DNA of 64,000 bases from DATBRC01 sp036560485 (GTDB lineage: Bacteria > Pseudomonadota > Gammaproteobacteria > Burkholderiales > Burkholderiaceae_D). The translations under genes and the position numbers were made by a program. Under the pieces are notes generated by a model. The model saw nothing but the letters and a program-made list of their open reading frames with translations. It did not search any database and was not told where the DNA came from. The stretch's first letter is position 1. Every line of letters begins with the position of its first letter. This document shows positions 8,031 to 17,351 of the stretch, piece after piece. Location of the stretch: NCBI GenBank assembly GCA_036560485.1, contig DATBRC010000015.1, positions 1 through 64,000 of the forward strand, in the 5' to 3' direction.

Positions 8031-8822
8031 TCAGTAGTTGTCCGGAGGCCGAAATTTCGGCTCGTTTTGCATGTTCTTGACCAGCGTCGTCAGCCGTGCC
8101 AGCAGATGTTCGGCATCAGGATAGGCTTTCGACAGTACCAGATAGATATCAAGATAATCGATGACTTCAAAGCGCAAATTCTTGACTGGGTGAGCGGTCA
8201 GCCCGCTGGTCGCCGGTCCTGTGTAGTCGAGCACATAATCGGCACGGCCGGCATCCAGCATGGTGAATGCCGCTTCATGGGTTGGCGCCACTTCATTGGT
8301 GATGCGGTTCTTAGGATCGTTGATGAAATTGATCAGGCCGGCATAGCTATATCCCTGGATGGTGATAATCCTCTTGCCAACCAGCTCGTTTTTGTCATGG
8401 ATGGGTGACTTGCCATTGACATGGTAGACCCGCAGGTATTCACGCACCACTGCTTGCCTGCTGAACAGGCAGCACGCATCGAGGACATGATTGTGTACCA
8501 GCATTGAGAAATCGAGGGAGCCATTGGCCATGTTGTCGAACAAGCGCGGCGCCGGGTAAATGTGCACATGCGAGCTGATACCGGCTCGGGCGAATAGAGC
8601 GGCGCTTAGATATACCAGATAGCCATCCGGTTCGCCGTTCACGTTGGTAAAACTGAGCGGGGGAAATTCCGGGAAGCCGATCGCGAGCGAGGATGTCTGC
8701 GCAGGTGTTGCAGTAGCTGCCGCTTCAACATTGTCCCACCATAGTGCGATAACCAGCATCACACCAAGCGCAGCAAACAGACGATGAACGCGGATGGAAA
8801 TTTCTGCGGATATTCTATCCAT
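8031..8822 (-). CDS. Periplasmic solute-binding protein, SBP_bac_3 type
   Basis: The 263-residue protein has a signal peptide (hydrophobic core about residues 14-30) and a family 3 extracellular solute-binding fold: FPEFPPLSFTNVNGEPDGY is the first lobe signature, followed by the expected two-lobe pattern (KRIITIQGYSYAG; AGRADYVLDY). No ABC permease or ATPase is nearby. It lies between a sensor kinase and a c-di-GMP enzyme in one operon, so it may present a ligand to the kinase's periplasmic domain rather than feed a transporter. The ligand cannot be predicted; an amino acid or organic acid is typical of the family. Confidence 0.82.
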   Translation of the reverse strand: MDRISAEISIRVHRLFAALGVMLVIALWWDNVEAAATATPAQTSSLAIGFPEFPPLSFTNVNGEPDGYLVYLSAALFARAGISSHVHIYPAPRLFDNMANGSLDFSMLVHNHVLDACCLFSRQAVVREYLRVYHVNGKSPIHDKNELVGKRIITIQGYSYAGLINFINDPKNRITNEVAPTHEAAFTMLDAGRADYVLDYTGPATSGLTAHPVKNLRFEVIDYLDIYLVLSKAYPDAEHLLARLTTLVKNMQNEPKFRPPDNY

Positions 8823-8864
8823 GACTCCACTCCTTTTTGATCCGCACTCGATGCGATGGAGAAA

Positions 8865-10844
8865 TCAACCGGCTCGATGTACGCTACTGTTATCGTTTGG
8901 CGGCAACCCGGATGTGCGATTGGCTTGCGCGTGACTATCGGTATCCGGCAAACAATATTCTCTACTCAGCAGCTCGGTAAAGGCTTGCGCCGAAACCGGT
9001 TTGCTGTAATAAAATCCTTGCGCTGTCAGGCAGCCATGCGCCTTCAGGAAAGCGACTTGCTCGGCGCTGTCGACGCCTTCAGCAGTGACTTTCAATCGCA
9101 AACTATGCGCCATCGCGATAATTGCGGTGACGATTGCAGCGTCGTGCGTATCCTTGCTAATGCGACTCACAAATGAACGATCGATCTTGAGTGCATGCAG
9201 AGGAAAGTGCTGCAGATACGCCAGGCTGGAATAGCCGGTGCCGAAGTCGTCGATAGACAGTTGTATGCCTAAGGAGCGGAGCTGTTTCAAAACCGCCATA
9301 TTGTCCTGGTTTGGCTGCATCAACATGCTTTCGGTGATCTCCAGTTCGAGCGCCTCGGCAGGCAAGTCGCATTTCTCGAGCGCTGTGGCAACGATGTCCG
9401 CCAAATCGTGTTGGAAGAATTGGCGAGCCGACAGGTTGACGGCGATTCGCAAGTCCGGATAGCCGTTATTGCGCCATTGCTTGAGTTGTGCGCAAGCCTG
9501 ATACAACACCCATTCACCGATCGGTAATATCAGACCGGTCTCTTCTGCAATCGAGACAAAGTCGCTACAAGAGATCGGCGTTTTTCCTGGTTGAGTCCAG
9601 CGCAATAACGCTTCCGCCGAAAGAATTTTTCCGGTTTCCATATCCACTTGAGGCTGGTAATACACGGCGAATTCGTTTTGATCGAGTGCATGACGCAACT
9701 GGTTGGCAACAGTCAGGCGCCGTTGCGCTGCATCGTTGAGAGCCGGAGTGAAAAATTGATAATTACCGCGACCTTTCTGTTTGGCGTGATACATGGCGGT
9801 ATCGGCCGCGCGCATCAGCGATTGCACATCGGTGCCATCGTCTGGATAGAAACTGATGCCGATGCTGCCGCTGATATGCAGTTCGTGGCTCTCGACAATG
9901 AAGGGCAAGCTAAATGCCTCAAGAACCTTGTCTGCCACCAGTGCCGCATCACTGCTGTCGGCCAGTGCGGTCAGCGCAATCACATATTCATCGCCACCAA
10001 GCCGCGCAACGGTGTCGCCTTCACGCACGCATTGCAACAAGCGTGCGGCCATTTCCTGCAGCACGCGATCGCCTATTTGATGGCCGAGAGAATCGTTGAT
10101 GGTCTTGAAGTAATCCAGATCAATGAATAACAGCGCGATCCTTTCTTTCTGATGCCGATGCACTTGCGCGATTGCCTGATTGACGCGATCCACCAGCAAC
10201 AAGCGATTGGGAAGGCCGGTTAGCGCATCGTGATGCGCCATGTGGCGTATGCGCCGCTCGGCCTGGTTGCGCTCGTGGATTTCATTGGTGAGATTGTCAT
10301 TGATCTGGAGCAGTTCGGCGGTGCGTTTTGCTACGCGCTCTTCCAATACTTCATTGGTGCGTTTCAGTTCAGCTTCAGCTTTCTGACGCAGGGCAATCTC
10401 TTTGTGCAGTTTGGCATTTTGCTCATCCAAATGTTTTTGTGTTCTAAATAGCGATAGATGCGTATTGATGCGCGCCAGCACTTCTTCAATCTCGAACGGT
10501 TTGGTGATGTAATCGATGCCGCCGACTGCGAAGCCGGTCAGTTTGTCACGCGTATCGCCCAGTGCCGTCATGAAAATGATTGGGATGTCGCGTGTGCTCG
10601 CGTTCCTCCTTAAACGACGGCAAGTCGCAAAGCCGTTCATGCCGGGCATCATGACGTCGAGCAGAATTAAATCCGGATGGATAAATTTGGCACGCTGCAA
10701 ACCCTCTTCACCATCCTGCGCGACCGCGACTCGAAAACCATGAGATTCGAGATGCTCGACCACGACTGCCAAATTGGCTGGCGTATCATCAATAATCAAT
10801 ATGAGAGGTGCTTTGGCAAATGATGATGCTTCAGACATGCCCAT
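8865..10844 (-). CDS. Response regulator with GGDEF and EAL domains (c-di-GMP turnover)
   Basis: The 659-residue protein has a canonical receiver (Asp63 in LLDVMMPG, Lys of YITKP), a long coiled coil (about 130-200), a GGDEF domain with active motif GGDEY (283-287) and the I-site REGD five residues before it, and an EAL domain with EALLR (411-415) and IDDFGTGYSSL. Both synthase and phosphodiesterase motifs are intact, so its net activity may depend on phosphorylation. The ATG at 10844 is preferred over an upstream TTG at 10880; the ATG at 10838 is also possible, and none has a strong ribosome-binding site. It is first in the operon with the solute-binding protein and the kinase, whose His562 probably phosphorylates Asp63. 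Confidence 0.92.
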   Translation of the reverse strand: MGMSEASSFAKAPLILIIDDTPANLAVVVEHLESHGFRVAVAQDGEEGLQRAKFIHPDLILLDVMMPGMNGFATCRRLRRNASTRDIPIIFMTALGDTRDKLTGFAVGGIDYITKPFEIEEVLARINTHLSLFRTQKHLDEQNAKLHKEIALRQKAEAELKRTNEVLEERVAKRTAELLQINDNLTNEIHERNQAERRIRHMAHHDALTGLPNRLLLVDRVNQAIAQVHRHQKERIALLFIDLDYFKTINDSLGHQIGDRVLQEMAARLLQCVREGDTVARLGGDEYVIALTALADSSDAALVADKVLEAFSLPFIVESHELHISGSIGISFYPDDGTDVQSLMRAADTAMYHAKQKGRGNYQFFTPALNDAAQRRLTVANQLRHALDQNEFAVYYQPQVDMETGKILSAEALLRWTQPGKTPISCSDFVSIAEETGLILPIGEWVLYQACAQLKQWRNNGYPDLRIAVNLSARQFFQHDLADIVATALEKCDLPAEALELEITESMLMQPNQDNMAVLKQLRSLGIQLSIDDFGTGYSSLAYLQHFPLHALKIDRSFVSRISKDTHDAAIVTAIIAMAHSLRLKVTAEGVDSAEQVAFLKAHGCLTAQGFYYSKPVSAQAFTELLSREYCLPDTDSHAQANRTSGLPPNDNSSVHRAG

Positions 10845-10880
10845 AGGAATGATATTGTGCTCAGAAATTCTTGGCACCAA

Positions 10881-11386
10881 TCTGCATGATAAATAAATGA
10901 ATAAATAAGAGTGCTTGCATTAAAAATTCAATACAAAAACATATGACATCAAAAAGTGACTGATGTTCTGACCCGCGACGATATAAATTTTGAATTGCAG
11001 GCAACGGCGATTCATTTATTGCTTTTTCTTTGCAAAATATACGTCGCTTTATGGCATGTTGATAAAAATCATTGCCCATACAAAACGCATTGCATGCCGG
11101 TTATCCGATAGACCTGGCAGGTCTCTTGATTGGCGTCGTCGATTCACTGAAAGATGGTGGTCTGCAGTTTTATATGAAATGAGTTCATGTTTGTCGTATT
11201 GCTAATTTTGTGTCATCGCGCTATCTCGATATAAGTAACACATTGCCGATGCCTCTGCATTTATAGGATGACTCGATCCTGGAAAGAACGATATTATCCA
11301 TGTCAATACACGATGATGCATCGGCGTGATTCAGGAATACGTTGAGGCACGCCCTAAACAACCACTACAAGTAACAAGAGAATTTG
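10881..11386. other. Intergenic region between divergent signalling genes
   Basis: About 500 bases between the leftward c-di-GMP operon and rightward cheV. It is AT-rich near 10890-11070 and must hold both promoters. No open reading frame with a ribosome-binding site, no repeat and no recognisable riboswitch was seen. Confidence 0.5.
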
Positions 11387-12358
11387 ATGAAGAACATGCA
11401 GCAGGAAATTGACGAGCGCGCCGGTTTAACAGCGAACAATAAATTTGAATTGATGCTATTCCGATTGGGGAGAAGTGGCGATTCCGATCATAGCGAACTC
11501 TATGGCATCAACGTATTCAAGTTGCGCGAGCTGGTCGCGATGCCGGCCATTTCAACCATTGCCAATGCATCGCCTCATATGATGGGTGTGGTGAACGTCC
11601 GTGGGCAAATGATTCCGGTGATTGACCTTCCTGCTGCGATCGGCTGCAAGCCTGTCAATGGTTTGAAAATTTTGATGATCACCGAATATGCAAGAACGGT
11701 GCAAGCCTTTGCCGTCGAAGACGTCGAGGAAATTGTACGGTTGGATTGGAGTCAGGTGCGGCCGGCGGAAGGCGCGGCTTCCGGCGGTGGCAGCATCACC
11801 AGTATTGCGCAGATCGATACTGACAAGAATACAACGCGGTTGGCACAAGTGCTGGACGTCGAACAGATATTGCAGTCAGTGCTGCCGCCATCCAAGCCGG
11901 ATGTGGATATTGACAGTCTTGGCGCAGCCATTTCGATCCCGGACGGCACCGTCATTCTTGCCGCCGACGATTCCGCTTCTGCGCGCCTGATGATTCAACA
12001 CGGGCTGGAAGCAATGGGCTTGCCGTTTATCATGACCAAGAGCGGCAAGGAAGCGTGGGAGCGGCTCAACCATCTTTCAAGCGAAGCGATTGCGGAAGGA
12101 AAAACGGCAAATGACAAGGTCGCATTGGTACTGACAGATTTGGAAATGCCGGAAATGGATGGCTTTACTTTAACGCGTAATGTGAAGAGTGATGCACGTT
12201 TTAAATCGATACCTGTCGTCATCCATTCCTCCCTCTCCGGCACCACAAACGAAGCGCATGTTCAAACTGTCGGTGCAGATGCTTACGTTGCGAAATTTAA
12301 CGCGGAAGAATTGGCGAAGGTGATCCGCGGGGCTTTGGCGAAAGGCAGGACTGCATAG
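11387..12358 (+). CDS. cheV: Chemotaxis coupling protein CheV
   Basis: The 323-residue protein joins an N-terminal CheW-like domain (about residues 15-170; HMMGVVNVRGQMIPVIDLP is the typical core) to a C-terminal receiver domain (about 190-315) with phospho-acceptor Asp in LTDLEMPEMDG. This is the CheV architecture: it links chemoreceptors to CheA and tunes coupling through phosphorylation. The ATG at 11387 follows AAGAG at good spacing; an adjacent TTG at 11384 is also in frame. No other chemotaxis gene lies in the window. Confidence 0.93.
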   Translation: MKNMQQEIDERAGLTANNKFELMLFRLGRSGDSDHSELYGINVFKLRELVAMPAISTIANASPHMMGVVNVRGQMIPVIDLPAAIGCKPVNGLKILMITEYARTVQAFAVEDVEEIVRLDWSQVRPAEGAASGGGSITSIAQIDTDKNTTRLAQVLDVEQILQSVLPPSKPDVDIDSLGAAISIPDGTVILAADDSASARLMIQHGLEAMGLPFIMTKSGKEAWERLNHLSSEAIAEGKTANDKVALVLTDLEMPEMDGFTLTRNVKSDARFKSIPVVIHSSLSGTTNEAHVQTVGADAYVAKFNAEELAKVIRGALAKGRTA

Positions 12359-12470
12359 TCGTAATGAGATGGTAAAGCGGGGCAGATGCGACTCGTTAAG
12401 CGACTTTTTGTATGATGTCGGTTTCGATCTATAATTTCTGTCTGCATTTCCATCCTTTGAACGGTTATTC

Positions 12471-13928
12471 ATGCGCAAGCCTCGCTTGGTCTACTTGCTG
12501 GCACTAGCCTTCGCCATTTCACTTTCAAGTTGCGGTGGTGGTTCCGGATCATCCGGTGCTGCGGCGCCGCTCACACTGAACCTGGATTTCACGCGCAATA
12601 CTGCGCCGGCAGACGGATCCTTCAAGGCCATCGTCTGGTTGAGTAATCCAGGTGGCGGAGTTGTATCGTTCTCTTCAGCACCGAGCGTGGTTTCAACACG
12701 CGGTTCTGTTTCTGCATTGGTTGCGCGAGGCGATGGCAAGCAGGAAGTAACCATTACACCGGATGCGCAGAAAACCGGCGAGTACATGGTCACGGCCGCG
12801 GCGGCGGTTTCCGGCAGCGCGGCTTCCGTTTCACATACGGCAATCGTCATGGAACAAGTGGCAGGCGGTTGGGGGCAGCCGTTTTCTATCGATGGCCTGG
12901 TGAACACCAATGCGACGCAGGACTCTCTGGCGGTTTCTCCGGATGGGCAATATCTCTTCCTGCAGTACTATCCTGTCACACTGAGTTGCATCCTGAGCGG
13001 CGATCCGAACAGCGCATTCTGTCAGACGCCGCTCGGTCCGGTCACTGCGCCGCAACGGCCGAATATGCCGGGCGCCAGCCGCGTCGGGCTGAACTCGATC
13101 CATCAAGGCTGCCCTTCGATCGGCTTCGATCCGTCACCGGTTCCCGTGCCGCCGATTGCGATGTACGGTTTTCACCGGCAAGCCGACGGCAGTTATGCGG
13201 AGCCGTTCGTGTTCACGTTTACCGGAAATGACGGATGCTTTGCGCCGTGGGGACCGTCGCTGCATGCGAATGGTGACGGCTCTTACCGAATGTTCACGGC
13301 GTTTAACGATCCGCGTAACGCGGGAGGCGCGAGCGACTTTGCCCATGTTTACGATTTCAATTTTTCTCCCGGCACAACGCAAGTGTTGGGCAATGTCAGC
13401 TATTCAGGCGCCATACAGATCAGCAATTTTATTTTGAATCAGGCGACGATCGCAGGTGCCGATACGCATCGCGGCAATCCGCATGTCTATTACAACGGCA
13501 ATACGCCATCGCTGCTTTTTTACGATGATGAGACACAGCCGGCAGCCGCTCAATACATCCACGTGTCGCAATGGAACGGCAGTTCGTGGGATGCGTCCAT
13601 CGCGCTGAACTTCGCCCCTTTCAATACGACTGGTTTCGGCGATACGCAACCTTATTTCGATGGCTCGCAACTGATTCTGCGCAACGGCTCACAGCTTCTT
13701 GCGTATGCATACAATGGCGGTGCGCTCGCCAACGCTTCTTCATGGGGTAGTCCGACAGTGCTGCTTGCACCGCAGGCTGCGGGCGTGCAAGCAGGCAGTG
13801 TGATCGTGATCGGCGAACCAACCATGGCCACGATCAACGGCCAGCAAATGCTTTATTTTATCTATGGGCTGTATCGCGCCGATGGTTCGGTCAACTTGCG
13901 GGCTGGATATGTCCGCATGGGTCCATAA
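12471..13928 (+). CDS. Secreted or surface lipoprotein of unknown function
   Basis: The 485-residue protein has a lipoprotein signal with lipobox LSSC (Cys21) followed by a Gly/Ser-rich linker (GGGSGSSG). Residues 35-130 look like an immunoglobulin-type beta-sandwich (VVSFSSAPSVVSTRG, then a stretch on additivity of strands). The remainder (about 135-485) is beta-rich with aromatic and Gly-Asp turns, reminiscent of a beta-propeller (YLFLQYYPV, SLLFYDDETQPA, QQMLYFIYGLYRADGSV). I do not recognise the family. It is monocistronic, between cheV and a TetR gene. Confidence 0.7.
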   Translation: MRKPRLVYLLALAFAISLSSCGGGSGSSGAAAPLTLNLDFTRNTAPADGSFKAIVWLSNPGGGVVSFSSAPSVVSTRGSVSALVARGDGKQEVTITPDAQKTGEYMVTAAAAVSGSAASVSHTAIVMEQVAGGWGQPFSIDGLVNTNATQDSLAVSPDGQYLFLQYYPVTLSCILSGDPNSAFCQTPLGPVTAPQRPNMPGASRVGLNSIHQGCPSIGFDPSPVPVPPIAMYGFHRQADGSYAEPFVFTFTGNDGCFAPWGPSLHANGDGSYRMFTAFNDPRNAGGASDFAHVYDFNFSPGTTQVLGNVSYSGAIQISNFILNQATIAGADTHRGNPHVYYNGNTPSLLFYDDETQPAAAQYIHVSQWNGSSWDASIALNFAPFNTTGFGDTQPYFDGSQLILRNGSQLLAYAYNGGALANASSWGSPTVLLAPQAAGVQAGSVIVIGEPTMATINGQQMLYFIYGLYRADGSVNLRAGYVRMGP

Positions 13929-14065
13929 CTGCATAACTGTGGAACAAGATCGATTTATCGGATTGGTCTTCTGGTCAGTTTTGACGTGCAACATGCGCCG
14001 TCATGGCAATGACGTTTAAAAGAACCGCATTTCGACAGTTGCTGTAAATTTATTTGGGTTGGCTG

Positions 14066-14710
14066 CTACAAACCCTTTTCCACCATATCCAGCAGACGTT
14101 GCCCAATAGCTTCCCTTTGTGCAACAGGCACCTTATGCAGCGGCCCGTCGGTAAGCAATAATGCGAGTCCATGCACTGCTGACCACGCCAGATATTCAGC
14201 ACCCAGGCGACGCTCGTGTGGCATCACTTTTGCCTCTACCAATTTATCCAGAGCAGCACTCAACAGCTGAAACGGGTTCAAGCCGCCGGGTCCGGCTCGG
14301 GCCGGATCAGGTTCTGCTTCATCGGCCACCGGCAGGCAAAATGCGGTGTGGAACAAGCCCGGTTCTGCGTGTGCAAACCGCAAATAGCCAGTGCCAACTG
14401 CACGTAGGCAACCTCGGGCAAAGTCGGCGCGCTTCATCTTGGGATTGAGCTTGGCCAGCTCAACTTCCATTGCCGCAGCCAATTGCGACAACGATGCCGC
14501 ACGCACTGCTTGCAACAATTCCTTACGGCTGGCGAAGTGACGATAGGCGGCGTTGGGGACCACACCTGCCTGTCGAGTTGCTTCTCGCAGCACGACAGCA
14601 TCCGGCCCGCCTGCACGTGCCAGCGCAATGCCCGCATCCAGCAGCGCGCGGCGCAAGTCGCCGTGGCGATAGGTGTCGCGTTCCGCTGGATGATTGATTT
14701 TGGTTGCCAT
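14066..14710 (-). CDS. TetR/AcrR-family transcriptional repressor
   Basis: The 214-residue protein has the N-terminal TetR helix-turn-helix (about residues 15-65; LREATRQAGVVPNAAYRHFASRKEL, shown here in two parts of the motif: the recognition helix is AAYRHFASR). The C-terminal ligand domain contains AWSAVHGLA, typical of the WHG-type C-terminal domain. The ATG at 14710 is chosen because AAGGGA precedes it; a TTG at 14770 would run through both operator-like palindromes. It is divergent from the VOC, GyrI-like, MFS and GFA genes, and two palindromes in the gap suggest it represses itself and that set. The inducer is unknown. Confidence 0.88.
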   Translation of the reverse strand: MATKINHPAERDTYRHGDLRRALLDAGIALARAGGPDAVVLREATRQAGVVPNAAYRHFASRKELLQAVRAASLSQLAAAMEVELAKLNPKMKRADFARGCLRAVGTGYLRFAHAEPGLFHTAFCLPVADEAEPDPARAGPGGLNPFQLLSAALDKLVEAKVMPHERRLGAEYLAWSAVHGLALLLTDGPLHKVPVAQREAIGQRLLDMVEKGL

Positions 14711-14721
14711 TATTTCCCTTT

Positions 14722-14768
14722 GTGGACAGTGTCCATTATCCATGTTATTGTATGTGTACGGTGTCCAC
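14722..14768. promoter_or_regulatory. Pair of TetR operator-like palindromes
   Basis: Two copies of a 15-bp palindrome with consensus GTGGACA-n-TGTCCAC lie here. Site 1 (14722-14736) matches 13 of the 14 defined positions. Site 2 (14754-14768) has a perfect right arm and two mismatches on the left. Their centres are 32 bp apart, about three helical turns, so two dimers would bind the same face. They lie directly upstream of the TetR start. Confidence 0.75.
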
Positions 14769-14878
14769 AAGTTACAACAAATCTACATCGTGATTACTTG
14801 GTTGCTGAAGATATATATCAATTGCACATCTGCAAGGCGTTTACTAATTCAATGTTTTAACTTTTAAAAGGAATGACC

Positions 14879-15298
14879 ATGCCTCAACTCAATGCTTATT
14901 TATCATTTGACGGTAACTGTGCCGAAGCCATGCGTTTTTATCAAAAGACGATCGGCGGCGAAATTGAAAGCATGATAACTGTTGCGCAAACGCCGATGTG
15001 CGATCAGATGCCTGAAGGCAGCGGCGACCGCATCATGCACGCACGCCTGCGCTTGGATCAAGGTGTGCTGATGGCGTGTGACACCATGCACGGTCAATCA
15101 TATGAAGGAATGAAGGGTATATCGATGACGCTGACTTATCCGACTGCGGCAGAAGCGACACCGGTATTCAACAAACTTGCCGAAGGCGGCAAAATCACGA
15201 TGCCGATGGCGAAAACGTTCTGGGCCGAATCCTTTGGCATGCTGATTGATCGCTTCGGCACCACATGGCTGATCAATGGCGGCATGCTCGAACACTGA
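14879..15298 (+). CDS. VOC-family (PhnB-like) protein
   Basis: The 139-residue protein matches the PhnB/3-demethylubiquinone-type VOC fold: LNAYLSFDGNCAEAMRFYQ at the start, DRIMHARLRL in the middle and FGMLIDRFGTTWLINGG at the end. Members are small beta-alpha-beta-beta-beta proteins, often of unknown substrate, next to transporters and regulators. The ATG at 14879 sits eight bases after AAAAGG; an ATG at 14873 is too close to it. It is the first rightward gene facing the TetR repressor and is followed after 26 bp by the GyrI-like gene. Confidence 0.85.
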   Translation: MPQLNAYLSFDGNCAEAMRFYQKTIGGEIESMITVAQTPMCDQMPEGSGDRIMHARLRLDQGVLMACDTMHGQSYEGMKGISMTLTYPTAAEATPVFNKLAEGGKITMPMAKTFWAESFGMLIDRFGTTWLINGGMLEH

Positions 15299-15324
15299 AC
15301 CAGTGTAATGAATTGGAGATTCCC

Positions 15325-15789
15325 ATGATAGACACACCGCAGATCACGCAATCCGTTCCGCAATTAACAGCGGTTATTCATTTGACCGTTCCGCGCGACG
15401 AGATCCGTCATGTCATGGGGCCAGGCCTAACTGAGCTGATGTCAACCGTCGTCGCGCAAGGCATTGCACCTGCAGGCCCATGGTTTTCGCATCACCTGAA
15501 GATGCCAACGGATATTTTTGATTTCGAGATCAGTGTGCCGGTGTCAGCACCGGTAACTGCAACCGGAAGAGTAAAGCCGAGTCAGTTGCCTGCAGCGAAA
15601 GTGGCGCGTACGGTTTATCATGGGCCGTATGAAGGACTGGGCGACGCATGGGGAAAGTTCATGGCTTGGATAAAATCCAGCGGGCACACGCCGGCAGGCA
15701 ATATTTGGGAATGCTATGTTACAGACCCGAAGTCGAGTCCCGATCCTGCTACATGGCGCACTGTACTCAATTGTCCGCTGACCAGCTAA
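15325..15789 (+). CDS. GyrI-like / AraC effector-binding domain protein
   Basis: The 154-residue protein is a stand-alone GyrI-like small-molecule-binding domain, recognisable by RTVYHGPYEGLGDAWGKFM and NIWECYVTDP near the C-terminus. Such domains bind hydrophobic or cationic compounds, either as parts of MerR/AraC regulators or alone. The ATG at 15325 has GGAG eight bases upstream, and starts further upstream overlap the VOC gene. With the following MFS pump and a divergent TetR repressor, a role in binding a toxic compound is plausible but not shown. Confidence 0.78.
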   Translation: MIDTPQITQSVPQLTAVIHLTVPRDEIRHVMGPGLTELMSTVVAQGIAPAGPWFSHHLKMPTDIFDFEISVPVSAPVTATGRVKPSQLPAAKVARTVYHGPYEGLGDAWGKFMAWIKSSGHTPAGNIWECYVTDPKSSPDPATWRTVLNCPLTS

Positions 15790-15858
15790 ACTAGGCATCT
15801 GATAACGTTGCTTCTCTTTCTGAATTGAATCCAGAAATTTTTATTAAAAATAAGCGAC

Positions 15859-17307
15859 ATGACTACTCATGCTGAAAATCGCAAGCGCTGGCTTGCACTT
15901 GCATTGCTTTGCGCGGGCGAATTGATGATTGTGCTGGATACCACCATCGTCAATGTAGCCTTGCCTTCCATTCGCACCGACTTGCACTTTACGGCAACCT
16001 CGCTGGTCTGGGTCGTCAACGCCTATATGTTGACGTACGGTGGTTTTTTGCTATTGGGCGGTCGTTTGGGCGACCTGTATGGGCAACGTCGCATGTTCCT
16101 GTTCGGGATTACGTTATTTACACTTGCATCGCTTGCCTGTGGTCTGGCCAATACACAAAACCTGTTGATCATTGCCAGGGTAATACAGGGATTAGGCGGA
16201 GCCATCGTATCGTCTATCGCGTTATCGCTGATCATGAATTTGTTTACCGAGCAGAACGAACGTGCAAAGGCGATGGGTGTATACGGCTTCGTATGCGCTG
16301 CGGGCGGAAGCATCGGCGTGTTGCTGGGTGGTTTGTTGACCAGCATGTTGAGCTGGCATTGGATTTTTCTCGTCAACATACCGATTGGTGCAGCAGTTTA
16401 TTTAATATGCTTGCGCTTGTTGCCGAATATGCGCGGGCAGGCTTCCGGCGAACGCCTGGATGTGGCAGGTGCTGTGACAATCACGTCATCGTTGATGCTG
16501 GCTGTCTATGGCATTGTCAACGGCAATGAAGCAGGGTGGGCTTCTACAGAAATCGTCATGTTGTTGATATCGGCGCTGGTATTACTTGTTGTTTTCATCG
16601 TCATTGAAACACGGGTCGCTTCGCCACTGATGCCATTGAACTTGTTCCGGTTGCGGAGTGTGGCAATCGCAAATATCACTGGTGTCTTGTGGGCTGCTGC
16701 GATGTTTGCCTGGTTTTTTATTTCTGCGTTATATCTGCAACTGGTGCTTGGGTATGACGCACTGCAAGTGGGCTTGGCATTTTTACCGTCCAACCTGATC
16801 ATGGCGGCATTCTCGCTTGGACTGTCAGCCAGGATTGTCCTGCGCTTCGGCATTCGTTTATCCATTACTGCAGGCTTGTTGCTCGCCGCTGCAGGACTCA
16901 TGCTGTTTACCCAGGCTCCGGTTGATGGAAACTTTATAGTGCATGTATTACCAGGCATGTCCTTGCTGGGTTTGGGCGCTGGAATTGCTCTCAACCCGAT
17001 GCTGCTGGCCGCAATGAACGATGTTGAATCCAGCCAATCGGGCTTGGCTTCAGGCATTGTCAATACTTCTTTCATGATGGGTGGCGCACTCGGTCTGGCC
17101 GTACTTGCCAGTGTCGCTGGAGCACGCACCAACACCCTCATTACGTCAGGCACAGAATCCGTAGTCGCATTGAATGGTGGTTATCAAATGGCCTTTGGCA
17201 TCGGCGCATTTTTTGCAGCAATTGCCGGTTTGTTGGGTTTCTTTTTGTTGCGCAAGGATAGACCGGCCGAAGCGAAACTTCAATTTTCAGAAGGCTCGGG
17301 CAAGTGA
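15859..17307 (+). CDS. MFS drug:H+ antiporter, DHA2 (EmrB/QacA) family, 14 TM
   Basis: The 482-residue integral membrane protein shows the DHA2 signatures: LDTTIVNVALPSI in TM1, GGRLGDLYGQRR (motif A) after TM2, and about fourteen hydrophobic segments ending in a short basic tail. Family members export drugs, dyes or organic acids using the proton gradient. The gene follows the GyrI-like gene by 69 bp on the same strand and faces a TetR repressor with paired operators, the usual layout for an inducible efflux pump. The substrate is unknown. Confidence 0.92.
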   Translation: MTTHAENRKRWLALALLCAGELMIVLDTTIVNVALPSIRTDLHFTATSLVWVVNAYMLTYGGFLLLGGRLGDLYGQRRMFLFGITLFTLASLACGLANTQNLLIIARVIQGLGGAIVSSIALSLIMNLFTEQNERAKAMGVYGFVCAAGGSIGVLLGGLLTSMLSWHWIFLVNIPIGAAVYLICLRLLPNMRGQASGERLDVAGAVTITSSLMLAVYGIVNGNEAGWASTEIVMLLISALVLLVVFIVIETRVASPLMPLNLFRLRSVAIANITGVLWAAAMFAWFFISALYLQLVLGYDALQVGLAFLPSNLIMAAFSLGLSARIVLRFGIRLSITAGLLLAAAGLMLFTQAPVDGNFIVHVLPGMSLLGLGAGIALNPMLLAAMNDVESSQSGLASGIVNTSFMMGGALGLAVLASVAGARTNTLITSGTESVVALNGGYQMAFGIGAFFAAIAGLLGFFLLRKDRPAEAKLQFSEGSGK

Positions 17308-17351
17308 TCGCGATCATTGCGGAACCAATTTAAAAATCAGGGAGAATAAAC

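Noticed and set aside
16506..17153. Leftward frame opposite the MFS transporter
   Set aside because: Antisense to a 14-helix transporter; Ser/Met/Asn-rich translation with no plausible domain.
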